Positions 12,015-23,474 of a stretch of DNA of 60,000 nt are shown here, piece by piece (within the stretch, counting starts at the first letter, position 1; each line of letters starts with the position of its first letter). Location: the NCBI GenBank assembly GCA_903813345.2, contig CAIIXF020000002.1, positions 8,021,555 to 8,081,554 of the forward strand, in the 5' to 3' direction. The translations under genes were made by a program, and so were the position numbers. Below the pieces are notes generated by a model that did not search any database, was not told the origin of the DNA, and was given only the letters and a program-made list of their open reading frames with translations. Source of the DNA: Owenia fusiformis. Its lineage: Eukaryota; Annelida; Polychaeta; Sabellida; Oweniidae.

Positions 12015-12690
12015 GTTATCCCACTCAGCGAAGTTTGAGGTTGATATAGAGAAGTCGTCCATCCGTTGATTCATTCATCTGTCTGTCCCGGCAATTATTC
12101 ACATACTGGTTGACGGATTTGATTTGATTGCCTTATGGTTGTAGGCCCTCTGCTCGAGAAGGAATTTTCAAAATGGCCACTATTTTTCAGAAAAAAGTAA
12201 TATTTGAAACTTAAATTTTAGTCGACAGATTTAGTTCAAATTTTAAATGTTGGTGCTTTTTTAGGGATTCTGAAGCTTATAATGCTCATGAAGGATTTTT
12301 TAAGATTGTAGCTTAACTTTAAGATCGCGGCCATTTTTTGTTAAAGAATATAATCTTTGAATCAATTCAAATACCAGGGGACTTTATATGCTGGTGCCTT
12401 GAAAGAGACAAAGGAGCTCTGCTCAAGAAAACATTTTCAAAATGGACACTGAATCTAGAATTTAGTAGTTTTTAAGATGGCCACTTTTTATCAAAATGGT
12501 TGGCGTGAGTCGTTAAAAATGTAATCTTTGATAAGCTAAATACCTGTTGATGGATTTGGTTCAAGAAAAAGTTTTTAAGATGGCAGCTGAATTTCAAAAT
12601 GGCAGTCCTTTTTGTAAAAAAATATATATGCTGATGACTATGGACAAAAGAGCTCTGGTCTTAACAAAATAATTTTTGTTTGGTGCGATT
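12015..12690. repeat. Interspersed repeat with AAAATGGCCAC/GATATAGAGAAG signature (copy 1)
   Basis: Starts at a terminus reading GAAGTTTGAGGTTGATATAG-AGAAG, followed by a TCCATCCG/TCTGTCTGTC stretch, then a body of loosely repeated AAAATGGCCACT, AAAATGGCAG and GGTTCAA words. Copies in the opposite orientation lie at 38350-39415 and 41640-42245 and end in the same CAAAGT...TATAGAGAAG signature. No reading frame survives. Confidence 0.65.
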
Positions 12691-13388
12691 TGCTACACTG
12701 TGTAGTTGCTGCTTTTTTCACTCTGTTTTTGAGAGACATTCATCTACACTCATCAAATTGCAGATAATCCTTAATCTTAATTCAGCTATATTAGTTTCAA
12801 TCAGGTATTAGTTTTATATTCAAATTCTATGGAAAGGTCGTGGAAACTTAAGTTTTTGGCCATTATTTATATCACATTATCATGAAATTAGCTGTCTTCA
12901 TTCTAGGGCGATTATCATTACTTCTCATCTAAAAATATCATGGGGAGTAATTCAACCCCTCTTTAATATTCTCTATAATTAATATAGGCTTTAGAATATA
13001 AAGAGGGAGGGGTGACTTAGTTCATCACAACAGATTTCATCCCTCTACTGCAGTCAATGACCAGAATAATCACTAGAGTAATCCCTATGCCTTGCTCAAT
13101 CGACATTCCCTCGAGGACATTAATGCACAGAGTTTGACATTAAAATAGAGAAATCCTTCAGCTCATCTCAGTTTTAACAAAATAATGGCGGGGATTTTTG
13201 GCAAAAATGTTTACTTTTTCTTTCCTAACACAAGTACAGTGTAATGAGTATTACATTTTAAAATATTGGTTAGGTTTAACATAAAACTAGAAATGACAAC
13301 TCCATGCAGTAGCAACACCCAACAAATAAATAGTAAGAGGATACTTTGTACAGTAAAACCTGTCTTAGTGAACACTCCTCTCTAGTAT
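12691..13388. other. No gene seen; one repeat terminus
   Basis: Plain AT-rich sequence. TACAGTAAAACCTGTCTTAG at 13355 is a solitary terminus of the family seen complete at 8386 and 49475. It immediately precedes the foldback at 13389. Confidence 0.4.
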
Positions 13389-13800
13389 CAATCACGCGAT
13401 ACTAACTTCGACCGTTAATTAGAATTTTGACCTACCAGGTGTTTGAAAATCAAGGACTGCGAGTCTCGTACTGCATCATTTTTCTTCAAACTTGTTCCAT
13501 TCAAAGCAAAACAAAATTGCCTTTCTGATGGTACATTGCTATATTGTAAAGACTCGTTTTAGCAGCGTTTTTGTCCCCAGTTGTGAGAAGCCCTTCTCAC
13601 AACTGGGGACCCAAATGCCGCTGAAAGTAGGGACTCTGTATAGCAGAATAATGTACCAACAGAAAGGCATTTTTGTTATGCTTTGAATGGAACAAGTTTG
13701 AAGAAAAACGGTGCAGTATGAGACTCGCAATCCTTGATTTTCAAACATCTGGTTGGTCAAAAATTCAAATTAACGGTCGAAGTTAGTACCGCATGATCAA
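13389..13800. mobile_element. 412-bp foldback element
   Basis: Two arms of about 190 bp are inverted copies at roughly 85-90% identity by eye. Outer ends are TCAATCACGCGATACTAAC and, on the right, the complement of TTGATCATGCGGTACTAAC. The apex is a perfect 18-bp palindrome pair (13573-13590 and 13593-13610) with a two-base loop. ORFs on both strands here mirror the palindrome and do not indicate a gene. Confidence 0.9.
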
Positions 13801-14835
13801 TTTCCTTAAAGTCCCCATATAAATATTTTTTATCATCTATTAGTCATGACTTAAAAAGTTATTCAAGAGATTTTTGAAAAAAAAAATTTTGAAAAAAAGT
13901 TGTGAGGTTTTCATTCCTCAAATATTCAAATTTCCCGCCAAAATTTTTGATATTTCACCACACATTTCAAAAATAACACCAATACAAAGATTGAACAAAG
14001 AACACACTATTTTATATAAAATATCATATTTAATGTGACACTTCAATGTTTTAGCATTATAAAGTGATTCCATATGACTCACTCAGTCATTTTTCTCTGA
14101 ACCATTTTCAGGCATTTCTTGCTTATAATATGAACCAATTTTTTGAATTTTTTCGACAAAAAACATGTGAGGATAAAAGCTCTGCATTGATATAATTATG
14201 GCTTATAGAAAGATATGTGTGACCTCTAAACGTTAGTTTGAAATAAATTCATGTTTTTCACGAACAAAACGTCCTTCAAAAACTACTTTTTGAAAAAAAG
14301 TTTCAGACATCACACTTTGATAACATTGGGTAAGACTACAATATAAACCAAAGTGGTTTAAACATTATATGGGGGGGGGGGGGTTAATGAATAGCTACCT
14401 ATGATGAACACATTTTTGGGCTCCATATGTGATCACTTTACACAGATAGCGCATTGATAGTATTGACTGTTAGTATTGACAATTGCACAGAGTGGGTTGC
14501 ACTTATGGTCACCTTGAATGTAAGGTTTGCCTCCAGCAATTAAATATTCAAAAATAAATAAAAAATAGACTTCAATTACCAGGAGAAATTGCAAAAATAA
14601 TTTTGTGGCAAAATAACCAAAATGATGTCTCCCAATTAACCTTGACTTATGAATTGAGAATATATTAGAACAACTTTTGCTTATAAAAATAGCTCATATG
14701 GACAATAAAGTAAATCAGTTGCCTCACCCCGGCTTTATATTGCATCTGTTTTGTTTCAATTATCCACCTTATCAACGCAATAGTGATGTTGGGAATGGGG
14801 AAGTAAAAATATTTGCTTAAAGTATAGATTTATTA
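13801..14835. other. No gene seen
   Basis: AT-rich DNA with a short poly-G tract near 14371. Nothing coding is visible. Confidence 0.4.
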
Positions 14836-14839
14836 TATG

Positions 14840-14874
14840 AGGTCATAGTGACCTGAATGAGGTCATAGTGACCT
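14840..14874. promoter_or_regulatory. Two perfect nuclear-receptor palindromes (ERE-type IR3)
   Basis: AGGTCATAGTGACCT occurs at 14840-14854 and again at 14860-14874, exactly 20 bp apart. Each is a perfect AGGTCAnnnTGACCT inverted repeat, the consensus known for oestrogen-receptor-type steroid receptors. It lies within the putative intron of the PWI-like/RS gene. A simple 20-bp tandem duplication would also explain the pair. Confidence 0.45.
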
Positions 14875-15744
14875 AACATCAGTTGCCAATTTCTTATTAT
14901 TGTAAACCAAGAATTTGAGAGGTTTTTCAATTCTTTTTTATCATATTAGAGGTGAGAATGGTGTTCAAATGTTAGAATGGTTTGGAAAATCTCCCCAGCA
15001 TAGTCTTGTTTCAAGACCCACCTCTCTACATCAACAACAGGCCTGTTGAAGTGGATATTAGGTTAGGGTCCAGGGTCTTGAAGCAATACTACTCCAGCAT
15101 TAAATTAGAGGCAATGAGAAGGTAAGTCAAACCTAAAAATGAGTAAACAAAAGACCACAGTGCAATATTATATGGAATTAGAAGAGTACATTCATATTCT
15201 ACATGCAGAACAAGATGTTTATCTTGTATGGGTTGTGATTGGTTAACAAATGTGTGCCCCTTTGTATTTCGATGCTTCTCAGCGATTATTTCTCGGAAAA
15301 CGATCATCATGAGATTGTCTGAAACTCCCTAGAATACACAAGACCACAGGTTACCACACATAAAACTAATTACCTCAAATATACAGAAGTTTTGTGTCCA
15401 AAATATGAATGCATTTTCCATATCATACTTTTACTACACTTTGGCCCTTTGATTGTCTATTTTCGAGTTTGATAGACTTGCGTCTCCACTGCCTCTGACT
15501 GTAGAACACCTGGGTGTTGCACTTAGCTGATAATCTGAAAATTAATGCCACCCGGCCCTGTTGAAAATCTGTTTTATTTAGCACCATATTGAGAGATCAA
15601 TGGTGGGTGGATTTTTCCTGTTAGGCCAATGGACTTAAATTCATTATTTCCTGTTATCCTGCATGCAAAATTCACTGTAACAAAAGCAGAAAATTCTTAA
15701 GAATTTGGTTATTTCCATGGATTTATGTATGGTATCAATGCTTT
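14875..15744. other. No gene seen
   Basis: Only short random ORFs and no strong repeat structure. Confidence 0.4.
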
Positions 15745-17200
15745 TAGTGTGTTTTTATCGCACTTTGAAAAAGTGCTATATTGTCGTCGTCTTGTGCTGT
15801 TGGGCGGGCGTGCGGGCGGGCGGGACATAAACCAAATCTTGTCATCAAATTTCCAGGATAACTGCTTACCTGTTCAACTTGAAATTTTTACAGATGCAAG
15901 AGCAGACTAGTACCAAGATCTGATTAGGTTTAGGGCATGCTGGGTAAACTATGTGGCGGCCATTTTGAATTTTTCATCAAATCTTGTCATCAAAATTCCA
16001 GGAAAACCACTTATCCGTTCAACTTGAAATTTTTACAGATGCAAGAGCAGACTATTGCCAAGATCTGATTAGGTTTTGGGTATGCTGGCTGAATTACATG
16101 GTGGCCATTTTGAATTTTTCAATTTGGCGGCCATTTTGAATTTTTCAACTTGCTCCAAATTGACCAAATTTTTTTTTAAAAACATTTACAAGTTCTCAGA
16201 AGTTCAAATCTGACCTTAGATTTCAGATTTGACCTTTCATTCACCTTCAGTGACCTTGAAAAGGTCAAAAAAGTAGATTTTCTAAATTGATATTTTGGAT
16301 TTAAATTTAGGTCAGCTTAATTACAAAACACCTACTGAGGTCTGAAAAAGTTAAATTTTCAAGGTCGAAGGTCAAGGTCATAAAACTAGGTCACAAATAA
16401 TGTTATCCAAGTTTCTCAAAGTTTGAGACTACAAATCAATTCTTGTCATCAAAATTCCAAGAAAACCGCTAACCTGTTCAACTTGAAATTTTTACACATG
16501 CAATAGCAGACTAGTGCCAAGATCTGATTAGGTTAAGGGCCTGCTGGGTAAACTACGTGGCGGCCATTTTGAATTTTTCAACAAATCTTGTCATCAAAAT
16601 TCCAGGAAAACCACTTATCCGTTCAACTTGAAATTTTTACAGATTCAAGAGCAGACTATTGCCAAGATCTGATTAGGTTTTGGGTATGCTGGCTGAATTA
16701 CATGGTGGCCATTTTGAATTTTTCAATTTGGCGGCCATTTTGAATTTTTCAACTTGCTCCAAATTGACCAAATTTTTTTTTCAAAAACATCTACAAGTTC
16801 TCAGAAGTTCAAATCTGACCTTAGATTTCAGATTTGACCTTTCATTCACCTTCAGTGACCTTGAAAAGGTCAAAAATTTGATTTTCTAAATTGATATTTT
16901 GGATTTAAATTTAGGTCAGCTTAATTACAAAACACCTACTGAGGTCTGAAAAAGTGAAATTTTCAAGGTCGAAGGTCATCAAATTAGGTCACAAACAATG
17001 CTATCTAAATTTTCCCAAAGTTCAAGACTACAAATAAATTCTTGTCATCAAAATTGCAGGAAAACCGATAACCTTGTCAACTTGAAATGTTTACAGATGC
17101 AAGAGCAGACTAGTGCCAAGGTCTGATTAGGTTTTGGCCATGCTGGGTAAATTGCATGGTGGCCAGTTTGCTCTTCAAAGTGCGATATTTATCACTGTGT
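15745..17200. mobile_element. Non-autonomous element with ATCGCACTTTGAA inverted ends and internal 600-bp tandem units
   Basis: The ends ATCGCACTTTGAA (15757-15769) and TTCAAAGTGCGAT (17174-17186) are perfect inverted copies. The left end is followed by a GGGCGGGCG tract. Inside are about two units of 600 bp (marker AGCAGACTAGTGCCAAG recurs at 15901, 16505 and about 17104). Each holds a TTGACC/AAGGTCA-rich segment related, in reverse orientation, to the array at 26071-27507. No protein is encoded. Confidence 0.75.
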
Positions 17201-18435
17201 GTCTTGTTTGTTTTTTACTTCCTTGCTAACAAGATGACTTTTTTGACATCAGATGTGAAACAATGAATTTAGGTCCAATGGCCTTATTTCTTAGACCATG
17301 ATGAATGTAGTGTTTAGTCAATTTAGATAGTGTTAGATGTAAACAATTGAGAGTGGTTGATGTAAACAATTGAGAGTGTTTGATGTAAACAATTCATAGT
17401 GTTTGATGTAAACAATTGATAGTGTTTGATGTAAACATCCGTTGATAAGAATTGCAGTTTTACCTTTATCATCTTATTTATGTCTTATTTAGAGTTGTGT
17501 GGTGCAAGTGGTTAAAGCAAAATGAATTGTATAATGTTTTACTTAAATTTCATTTTATGTATATATTGAATGGGTTAAATGTTATGTATATTTTTGAAAA
17601 GTTATTTTTCTTATGTTATGTATGATGCAATGTACTTATTGAATAGTACTCAATGTACAACACTGCAATACTGTACAGCGCTGTTAACAGTTACTGAACA
17701 GTGCAGTTTGAGCACTGTGCTGTCGCTGTTCACTTTGCTGTCGCTGTTCACTGTGCTGTCGCTGTTCACTGTACTTTGCTACTCAAACAACACTGTTTTG
17801 AACAGCGTAGTACAGTACTGTTTTTACAAGTTCTCTGTCTGGCATTGTTTCATAAACAGTGCTGTACAGTACTGTTTGAGATTGGTTGTGTACATTACTC
17901 AATGTTTTGTACTCAATGTAAAATAGTCAAAATACAGTACTCAGTGTATTGTACTCAGTGAAAACTGAAACTCACTAAAATATAGTACTCAATGTATTGT
18001 ACTCAGTGTACAGCACTCAATGGGCAGTACTTAATATATTATTAATTTATTTGTTTGAATTATGGTTGTAAACCAATTGAGTACCACTTATACACATGTG
18101 TTCGAAAGTTGTGTGAAATGAAAATGTTTTTGTATAAATAAATAATAAACGAATTGTTAATGGATTGATTAAACTTAAACTTGAATGGGTACCAGAATGA
18201 GTTTATTTTTGAAGCTATGGTGTTGATACTGTAATTTGAATTCATGTATAGACATTGAATCATGGGAAATTAAATTTGGGGAGCGGTGTAGTCTGGGCCT
18301 CACTTTTGAGAAAATTTATTGTGCCAGGTTTTGAAGAAAGGGTTCGATTTTTTTTTAAATGTTAATTTCCAATCAACATCCTGATTTATTGTTGTTAAAA
18401 AGATGAAAGAATTTCCTTCAGGATTTACTGCCATT
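17201..18435. repeat. Short tandem repeats in otherwise empty DNA
   Basis: A 23-bp repeat (GATGTAAACAATTGAGAGTG...) has about 4.5 copies at 17336-17437. An 18-bp repeat (TGCTGTCGCTGTTCACTG) has three copies near 17718-17772. From 17640 to 18035 the words GTACTCAATGTA and CAGTACTGT recur in both orientations, so this stretch is rich in small palindromes. No gene is visible. Confidence 0.7.
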
Positions 18436-18557
18436 ATGTCATTCCAAGAAGTGGTGACAATTTTAAAGTCTCCAATTTTTCGATGGATGGTGTTTGGCAG
18501 TTGGCATTCAGCATCTATAACAAATGGCAGGTGGTAACATTTTGCTTGTTAATGCCT
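18436..18557. mobile_element. Short MITE, GGCATTAACATG...GTCACCACC family (inverted orientation)
   Basis: Reads GTGGTGACAATTTTAAAGTC at its left and GGTGGTAACATTTTGCTTGT-TAATGCC at its right. The reverse complement aligns along its full length with 34132-34252, with another copy in this orientation at 53983-54090. The family also gives the ends of the long element 26071-27507. Confidence 0.7.
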
Positions 18558-19155
18558 TGTTTACCTTGTTTTTAGAACAATAGTTTTATTCTATAAAAAT
18601 TGACTGAAATCACTGCCACATTATGTAATTTTTTATTCAACGAGTGAGGTAAAGCAGACTTGTAAAAGTTCTTAGAACATTTATGATCAATCACTATTTT
18701 GTCCACTTTCTCCATTCCAATATTTCTCATCATTACTCTCAATTGTTGAGATTTTTATCTATCCAGAACAATTCAGATCAATAGTGTCAACAATTCTTTT
18801 CAATATCCAACATTTTCTAATTCTCTGCTATTTAATATTTTCCTCATCATCCAATATTCCAGTATTCAGCATTTCTAAAAATACCAACATTTCTCTCAGT
18901 TTTCAACATAACCCGGGGTGCATTTACAGTTACACCAATTTCAGTATAGAATCTGTATGAATTTAATGCCTGAGGTACCTCAAAATTTTAAATTCCGCTT
19001 ACAGAGGTTCATTTTACATTTATAAAGTTATTGTCACAGTGCTTTAAAATATTCCACTTATGGAGGAGGTGTTCAACGTTTTAACAGTTTTACAAGTCAG
19101 TATTTAAACCTATTTCTCTATTTGACATTTTTACTTAACTTAGAACAAAATGAAA
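18558..19155. other. No gene seen
   Basis: AT-rich DNA with repeated CCAATATT/CCAACATT words (18715-18910), possibly a very old minisatellite. Confidence 0.4.
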
Positions 19156-19161
19156 CATTAG

Positions 19162-19456
19162 TCTCAGGAGGATTGACTCCCAGAATGCAATCCTGATGTA
19201 TTCCAACAATGAGGATATCATTATTATCTGACATTAAATTGGCTTTAAATTCATAATCAGAAATTCAAAAGTTTTGAACTAATATTTGGATTATTTCTTG
19301 TTTGTTTAATTTTTTGTCTTCATATAATAAGTCAAAAATTTAGATTCAAAATCTGAAGTGAAAAAATGGCAGCTGTTTCACAATCATGACATCCTTCAAG
19401 ATCAGATTCATTGTTGGAAGATATCGAGATTGCATTCTGGGAGCCAATCCTCCTTG
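19162..19456. mobile_element. MITE with long inverted ends and CATTAG flanking repeats
   Basis: About 49-bp terminal inverted repeats with few mismatches (AGGAGGATTGACTCCCAGAA near 19166; complement near 19430-19455). CATTAG flanks it on both sides (19156-19161 and 19457-19462). Extending to eight bases gives CATTAGTC and CATTAGGC, so an 8-bp hAT-like target duplication with one change is possible. Confidence 0.8.
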
Positions 19457-19856
19457 CATTAGGCACTTCATAAATACAGAGAGTGTGTTATGAATTGCTA
19501 AAATAAATGCTTTTTGTCACAAAAAACGCCAATATTTGTTTCACTTTAGCTTAAAGGGCAACAAAGACTGGCGGCGAGCTGAGTGTCACTTCAAAAAAGT
19601 CTCAATTTCACAATAATTTATTTTTGCTCAAAATGTTCTATGAAGTGAACACCCCATTTCAATTCTAATAAATTTTGACATATCTTTATTAGATTTCAAT
19701 AATTTCATATCTTAGATTTCAATAACATCCATATTTGAACAGATATTTTGATTATTTTTTCAGGTCATGATAAACTAAAGATTGTTAATTACGGAAACAT
19801 GCAATCTTTTTGAAAAATTGCTTCCTCGTTTTACACTCAAATTGATGTATTTTCAG

Positions 19857-22240
19857 AAAAGGGTACGGATCCAATAACAGCGCAGTCACGGATGTCACCA
19901 GATGAGATGCGTGCAATGATACACGACAAACTTGTTTCCATGGCAGCAAACAGCAATGAAGAACTACCGGACTATATCATGGTGCTCTTGGCCAATAAGA
20001 AAACAATGTCTCAAATGTCAGCTGACTTGAGCTTATTTCTTGGTGATAATACAGAGGAGTTTCTTGATTGGCTCCCTAAACATTTTCCATATTTGGCAAA
20101 ATCTGATTCGGATACTCCCGAAAAACAGGACATTAAGGATGGTGGGGCTAGTAATGTTGGGTGTAAATCAAAACTGAATAAGTCTTTTAATTTGGAGACA
20201 TCCAAAGAGAGTCTCGATTGGGATGATCAGGAGGTTCATGAAAATCACCATCAAGATGTGGAAGATGAAAAAATTGAACAAGGTTCTGAGGCTGAAGAAG
20301 CTCAAAGTGAGGAAAATGAGGAATCATCCGAGGAAGAAGAACAAAGTGAAGAAGAACAAAAGGACCAATCAGAAGAGAGCGAATCTAGCGAGGAATCCTC
20401 ATCTAGCGAATCAGAATCAGAGGAGGAATCGCAAGAAAATGAAGTGACATCGTCTTTGTCAAGAACAGCTGATACTAAGAAAGAAAGCAGGAGACGACAT
20501 TCCACACGACGTGAAAAGGAAGACATCGCAGACATACTCGAAGATGCGCCGGATATTGATGAATTTGCAATGGAGGCTCAGAAAGAGGCTGCTGTTAAGT
20601 CGAAAAAGTCCCAAAGACATGAACGTATTAAACATGAAAGTAGTCCCAAAAAGTCACGCAGAAACAAAGATAAAGAAAGTAGTCCCCAGAAACACAAATC
20701 AGATCGGCATCGAGAGAGACATAAAGAGCATTCATCACGCTCTAGCAGATCAGAAAACAAAAAAGAGGCTCAGAAAAAGAAGCCTACAATGATCAAGACG
20801 TATGAAGAATGGCCAGGTGAAGAGAGGAAATCGCGGGAAAAGAAAAGCGCAGGTAGAAATATAAAAAAAGAAGAGATCGACCTTCCCCCTGGGGCAGATG
20901 AGTGGTCAGCTGAGAGCTATCGTGACACAAAATGGATGGGCTCTGAATCTCGGGTCACTCGAGTGCGATCTCCCGATAGAAATGCCAGAAGTGTTCCTCT
21001 GAGGTCCCCAGATCGTGGAAGGGTATCGATGGGACTGAAGTCCCCCGAGAGAGGGAAACCAAGGTCAAATAATAGACCAATCAGGTCCCCTGATAGGGGC
21101 AGCCAGAGACCAATTATGAGGGATGATCGAATGGATCGATGGAAAATTGACCCCAAAGAAATGCATCGGCGTATCAGTGCTGATATGGATCGACGTCGAG
21201 CTCACAAAACCTCTCCATTATCCCAAGATCAAAGGATAAGACATAACAAAAGCCGATCCAGGAGCGAATCAAAAGAGAGACGAATGATGAGATCAGTCCC
21301 TGTCGATGCCCGAGCTCAGCGACGAAACTTCGAATCACCCCCACTAGAGGGTCACAAAGGTCGATCACAGAGACAGTATCGTAAGCAAAGTATGAGCCCT
21401 GTGAGAAAACGCCCCCGTCATAATGAGAGCTTAAGTCCTACACCTGCTGCACGTGATGCTAGATTCCGCTCAGGTAGCTTAGGCAGGGAGCATACACTGA
21501 CTCATGTCGTTGACTCAAGGGGACGCGTTGTGCGGAAACCGCTCTCAAGTGGCGGTGAAGATTCCGATTCAAGGTCACCTTTGAAAAAACGACCTCATGA
21601 TGAGGCAAGAAGCTCAATCGACAGAATAAATGAACTTGCACGAAAACACAGGCAAGAGAAGCGTCAACATAGACATCAAAAATCAGAAGAACCAGTTAGG
21701 AGACCTATGAGAGCCCCGGAACCCCAACCGGAAGAGGAAGAAGATTCCAGTGATAATTCCAGCGATAATTCCAACGAATCAGATGAGAGCAGTGAGGAAG
21801 AATCGCCAGTTCGTCAACCGAGACATAGAAAAGATTCTACTAAATTCCCGAAACAGAAATTCCGCACAGTTGGAGGAAAAAATCAATATGAGGAAGAGGA
21901 AGATTCTGACGATGACGTCCTAAAACTAAATAACAGATCAGCTGTACAACGTGCTCAAAGTCCCCGCCAATATAGACGCAATAAAAATCATAGTCCCGAT
22001 TCTCCTCCTGAACCTAGCTCAAGTGACAAAAGATTACACGGAAGTCGACATGGTCGAAACATCAGAAGTAAATCGCCCAATGACAGCAGAGGTCGGCAGC
22101 AGTATAAAGGTGGAAGCTCAGAACAAGATCCTCGTCACTCCGCAAGCCGTGATCGGGGGGATAATAGAGCACGGAATACGACGCGTGAAAGGTCATCAAG
22201 TCAGAGGGTTTCATCTAGTAGAAAGGGCAATATGAGGTGA
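19857..22240 (+). CDS. ZC3H14: ZC3H14/Nab2-type PWI-like domain protein with acidic and RS-rich tail
   Basis: The exon begins after an acceptor (TATTTTCAG) and is open to TGA at 22238. From ATG at 19892 it encodes 782 residues. Residues 1-75 include EELPDYIMVLLANKK and DLSLFLGDNTEEF, which match the N-terminal PWI-like fold of ZC3H14/Nab2, the nuclear poly(A)-binding protein family; the human start region (GTEI...) may correspond to GTDPI upstream of this ATG. Next is a Ser/Glu-rich acidic block (about 125-190), Lys/Arg-rich segments, four (R/K)SP(D/E)R motifs (about 355-405) and an RS-like tail, so association with nuclear mRNP or speckles is likely. No CCCH zinc fingers occur in this exon and I saw none nearby, unlike typical ZC3H14. 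Possible reasons are splicing at ATGAG|GTGATAG near the end to distant exons, an isoform, or a fingerless paralogue. The domain call is firm and the orthology is not. Confidence 0.8.
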
Positions 22241-22536
22241 TAGTGAGCGATTCAAATTAGAGCATTATTCAACAGTTGCCAGCATGGATTAAGTCCGGCT
22301 CATAAATGTGCATTTCACTATTAGCTTTAAACTGAGATTCATTTCTTAGGACCTTGCTCCCCTCTCCTATGAGTTAACCTAATTGCGAATCATACAGTCT
22401 ATGCCGCCAAATGATCATGAAGGTATGTAAGGGAAAAAGTTGCAATTTGGCCGGTTTAACCCCATTGAGAAGGGGACAATCACAATGTTGCATATCCACT
22501 TTAAAATTTTCCCTAATTATAGCAAACTTTCTATAT
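22241..22536. other. 3' flank of the PWI-like/RS exon
   Basis: No gene, no clear AATAAA and no CCCH-finger coding potential seen. A GTGAGC at 22244 lies after the stop and so cannot extend the frame. Confidence 0.4.
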
Positions 22537-22669
22537 TATGCCTGGGTCACATTTGCTGTGATTCATCGCCGGCGCCCGGCCAATTGAGTATTTTGTTCAA
22601 AATTGAATACATTTTTGAACAAAATACTCAATCGGCCGAGTGGCATAGTGAAAATCACCAAGGCATGAG
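22537..22669. mobile_element. MITE, ATGCCTGG-end/TTGAGTATTTTGTTCAAAA family (copy 2)
   Basis: Nearly symmetrical palindromic element. The ends are TTATGCCTGGGTCACATTTG and the complement of CTCATGCCTTGGTGATTTTC, and the centre pairs CAATTGAGTATTTTGTTC with its inverted copy. It is the best-preserved of four copies in the window. Confidence 0.75.
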
Positions 22670-22722
22670 TTGAGTTTGGAAATCAATTGGAATGTATGAT
22701 CTATGTTGTAGCTGAGTAATTA

Positions 22723-23258
22723 CACTGGTGATCCACTCGATTACGCTGGTTACCAAAACGGTTCGTTTTGGTAACAAAATGTCGGAACATCCGGAAGGTA
22801 TGATTTTTCTCGTTTCCTTATTTTACACGTTGCAGGCAGAATTCCCACAACATTTTTTAACACAAACGTGTATCAGTATCATATGTTTAAGAAAGTGTAC
22901 ATATTTGCGAACAAATAGTTCAGAAGACAACAGAATCGTCGATTTACTTCCTCACTTAAGTTACATAAATGGTTTGGGTTAAAAGTGCAGATCTTAACTG
23001 TTTTTCGAAAACCGTTTATGTAACTCAAGTGAGGAAGTAAATCGACGATTCTGTTGTCCTCTGAGCTATTTTTTCGCAAACATGTACATTTTCTAAAACA
23101 TATGATACTGATGCACGTTGTGAGAAAAAACGTCGTGGGGATTCTGCCTACAACGCGTGAAATAAGGAAAAAAGAAAAATCGTGCCTTTGACGCTCCGAC
23201 ATTTTGTTACCAAAACGGCTCGTTTTGGTAACCAGCGTAATCGAGTGGATCACCAGTG
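22723..23258. mobile_element. 536-bp foldback transposon with AATTA target duplication
   Basis: Arms of about 255 bp are inverted copies at about 85-90% identity by eye, with a short spacer near 22980-23010. The ends are CACTGGTGATCCACTCG and its exact complement. AATTA flanks it on both sides (22718-22722 and 23259-23263). Each arm carries a further nested hairpin (GTTACCAAAACG...CGTTTTGGTAAC). The CACTG/CAGTG ends recall CACTA/EnSpm-type elements, but the 5-bp duplication is not their usual 2-4 bp. No transposase is present. Confidence 0.9.
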
Positions 23259-23474
23259 AATTAGAGAGATTGAACATGTATATTTTGTATACTCGGAAAG
23301 TTTCTAGCTTTGCCTTGAAGAGGCATGGCCTGTATACATATGATAAATAAAAAATGTGAGGCACATTTAAGTAGGTGAGGCACAATTTATGCCAAAGAGC
23401 ATATTGTACTACAGTGTATATGGGACATAAATTTCCATAGTTTTTGTCCAATTTTGGGACTAATTGTTGATATA

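Noticed and set aside
15725-15910. 61-codon ORF in the GGGCGGGCG region
   Set aside because: It falls inside a repeat element and has no domain or homologue-like features.
20223-20792. Overlapping Lys-rich and Ser/Asp-rich ORFs within 20.2-20.8 kb
   Set aside because: These are alternative frames of the low-complexity acidic/RS region of the real gene.
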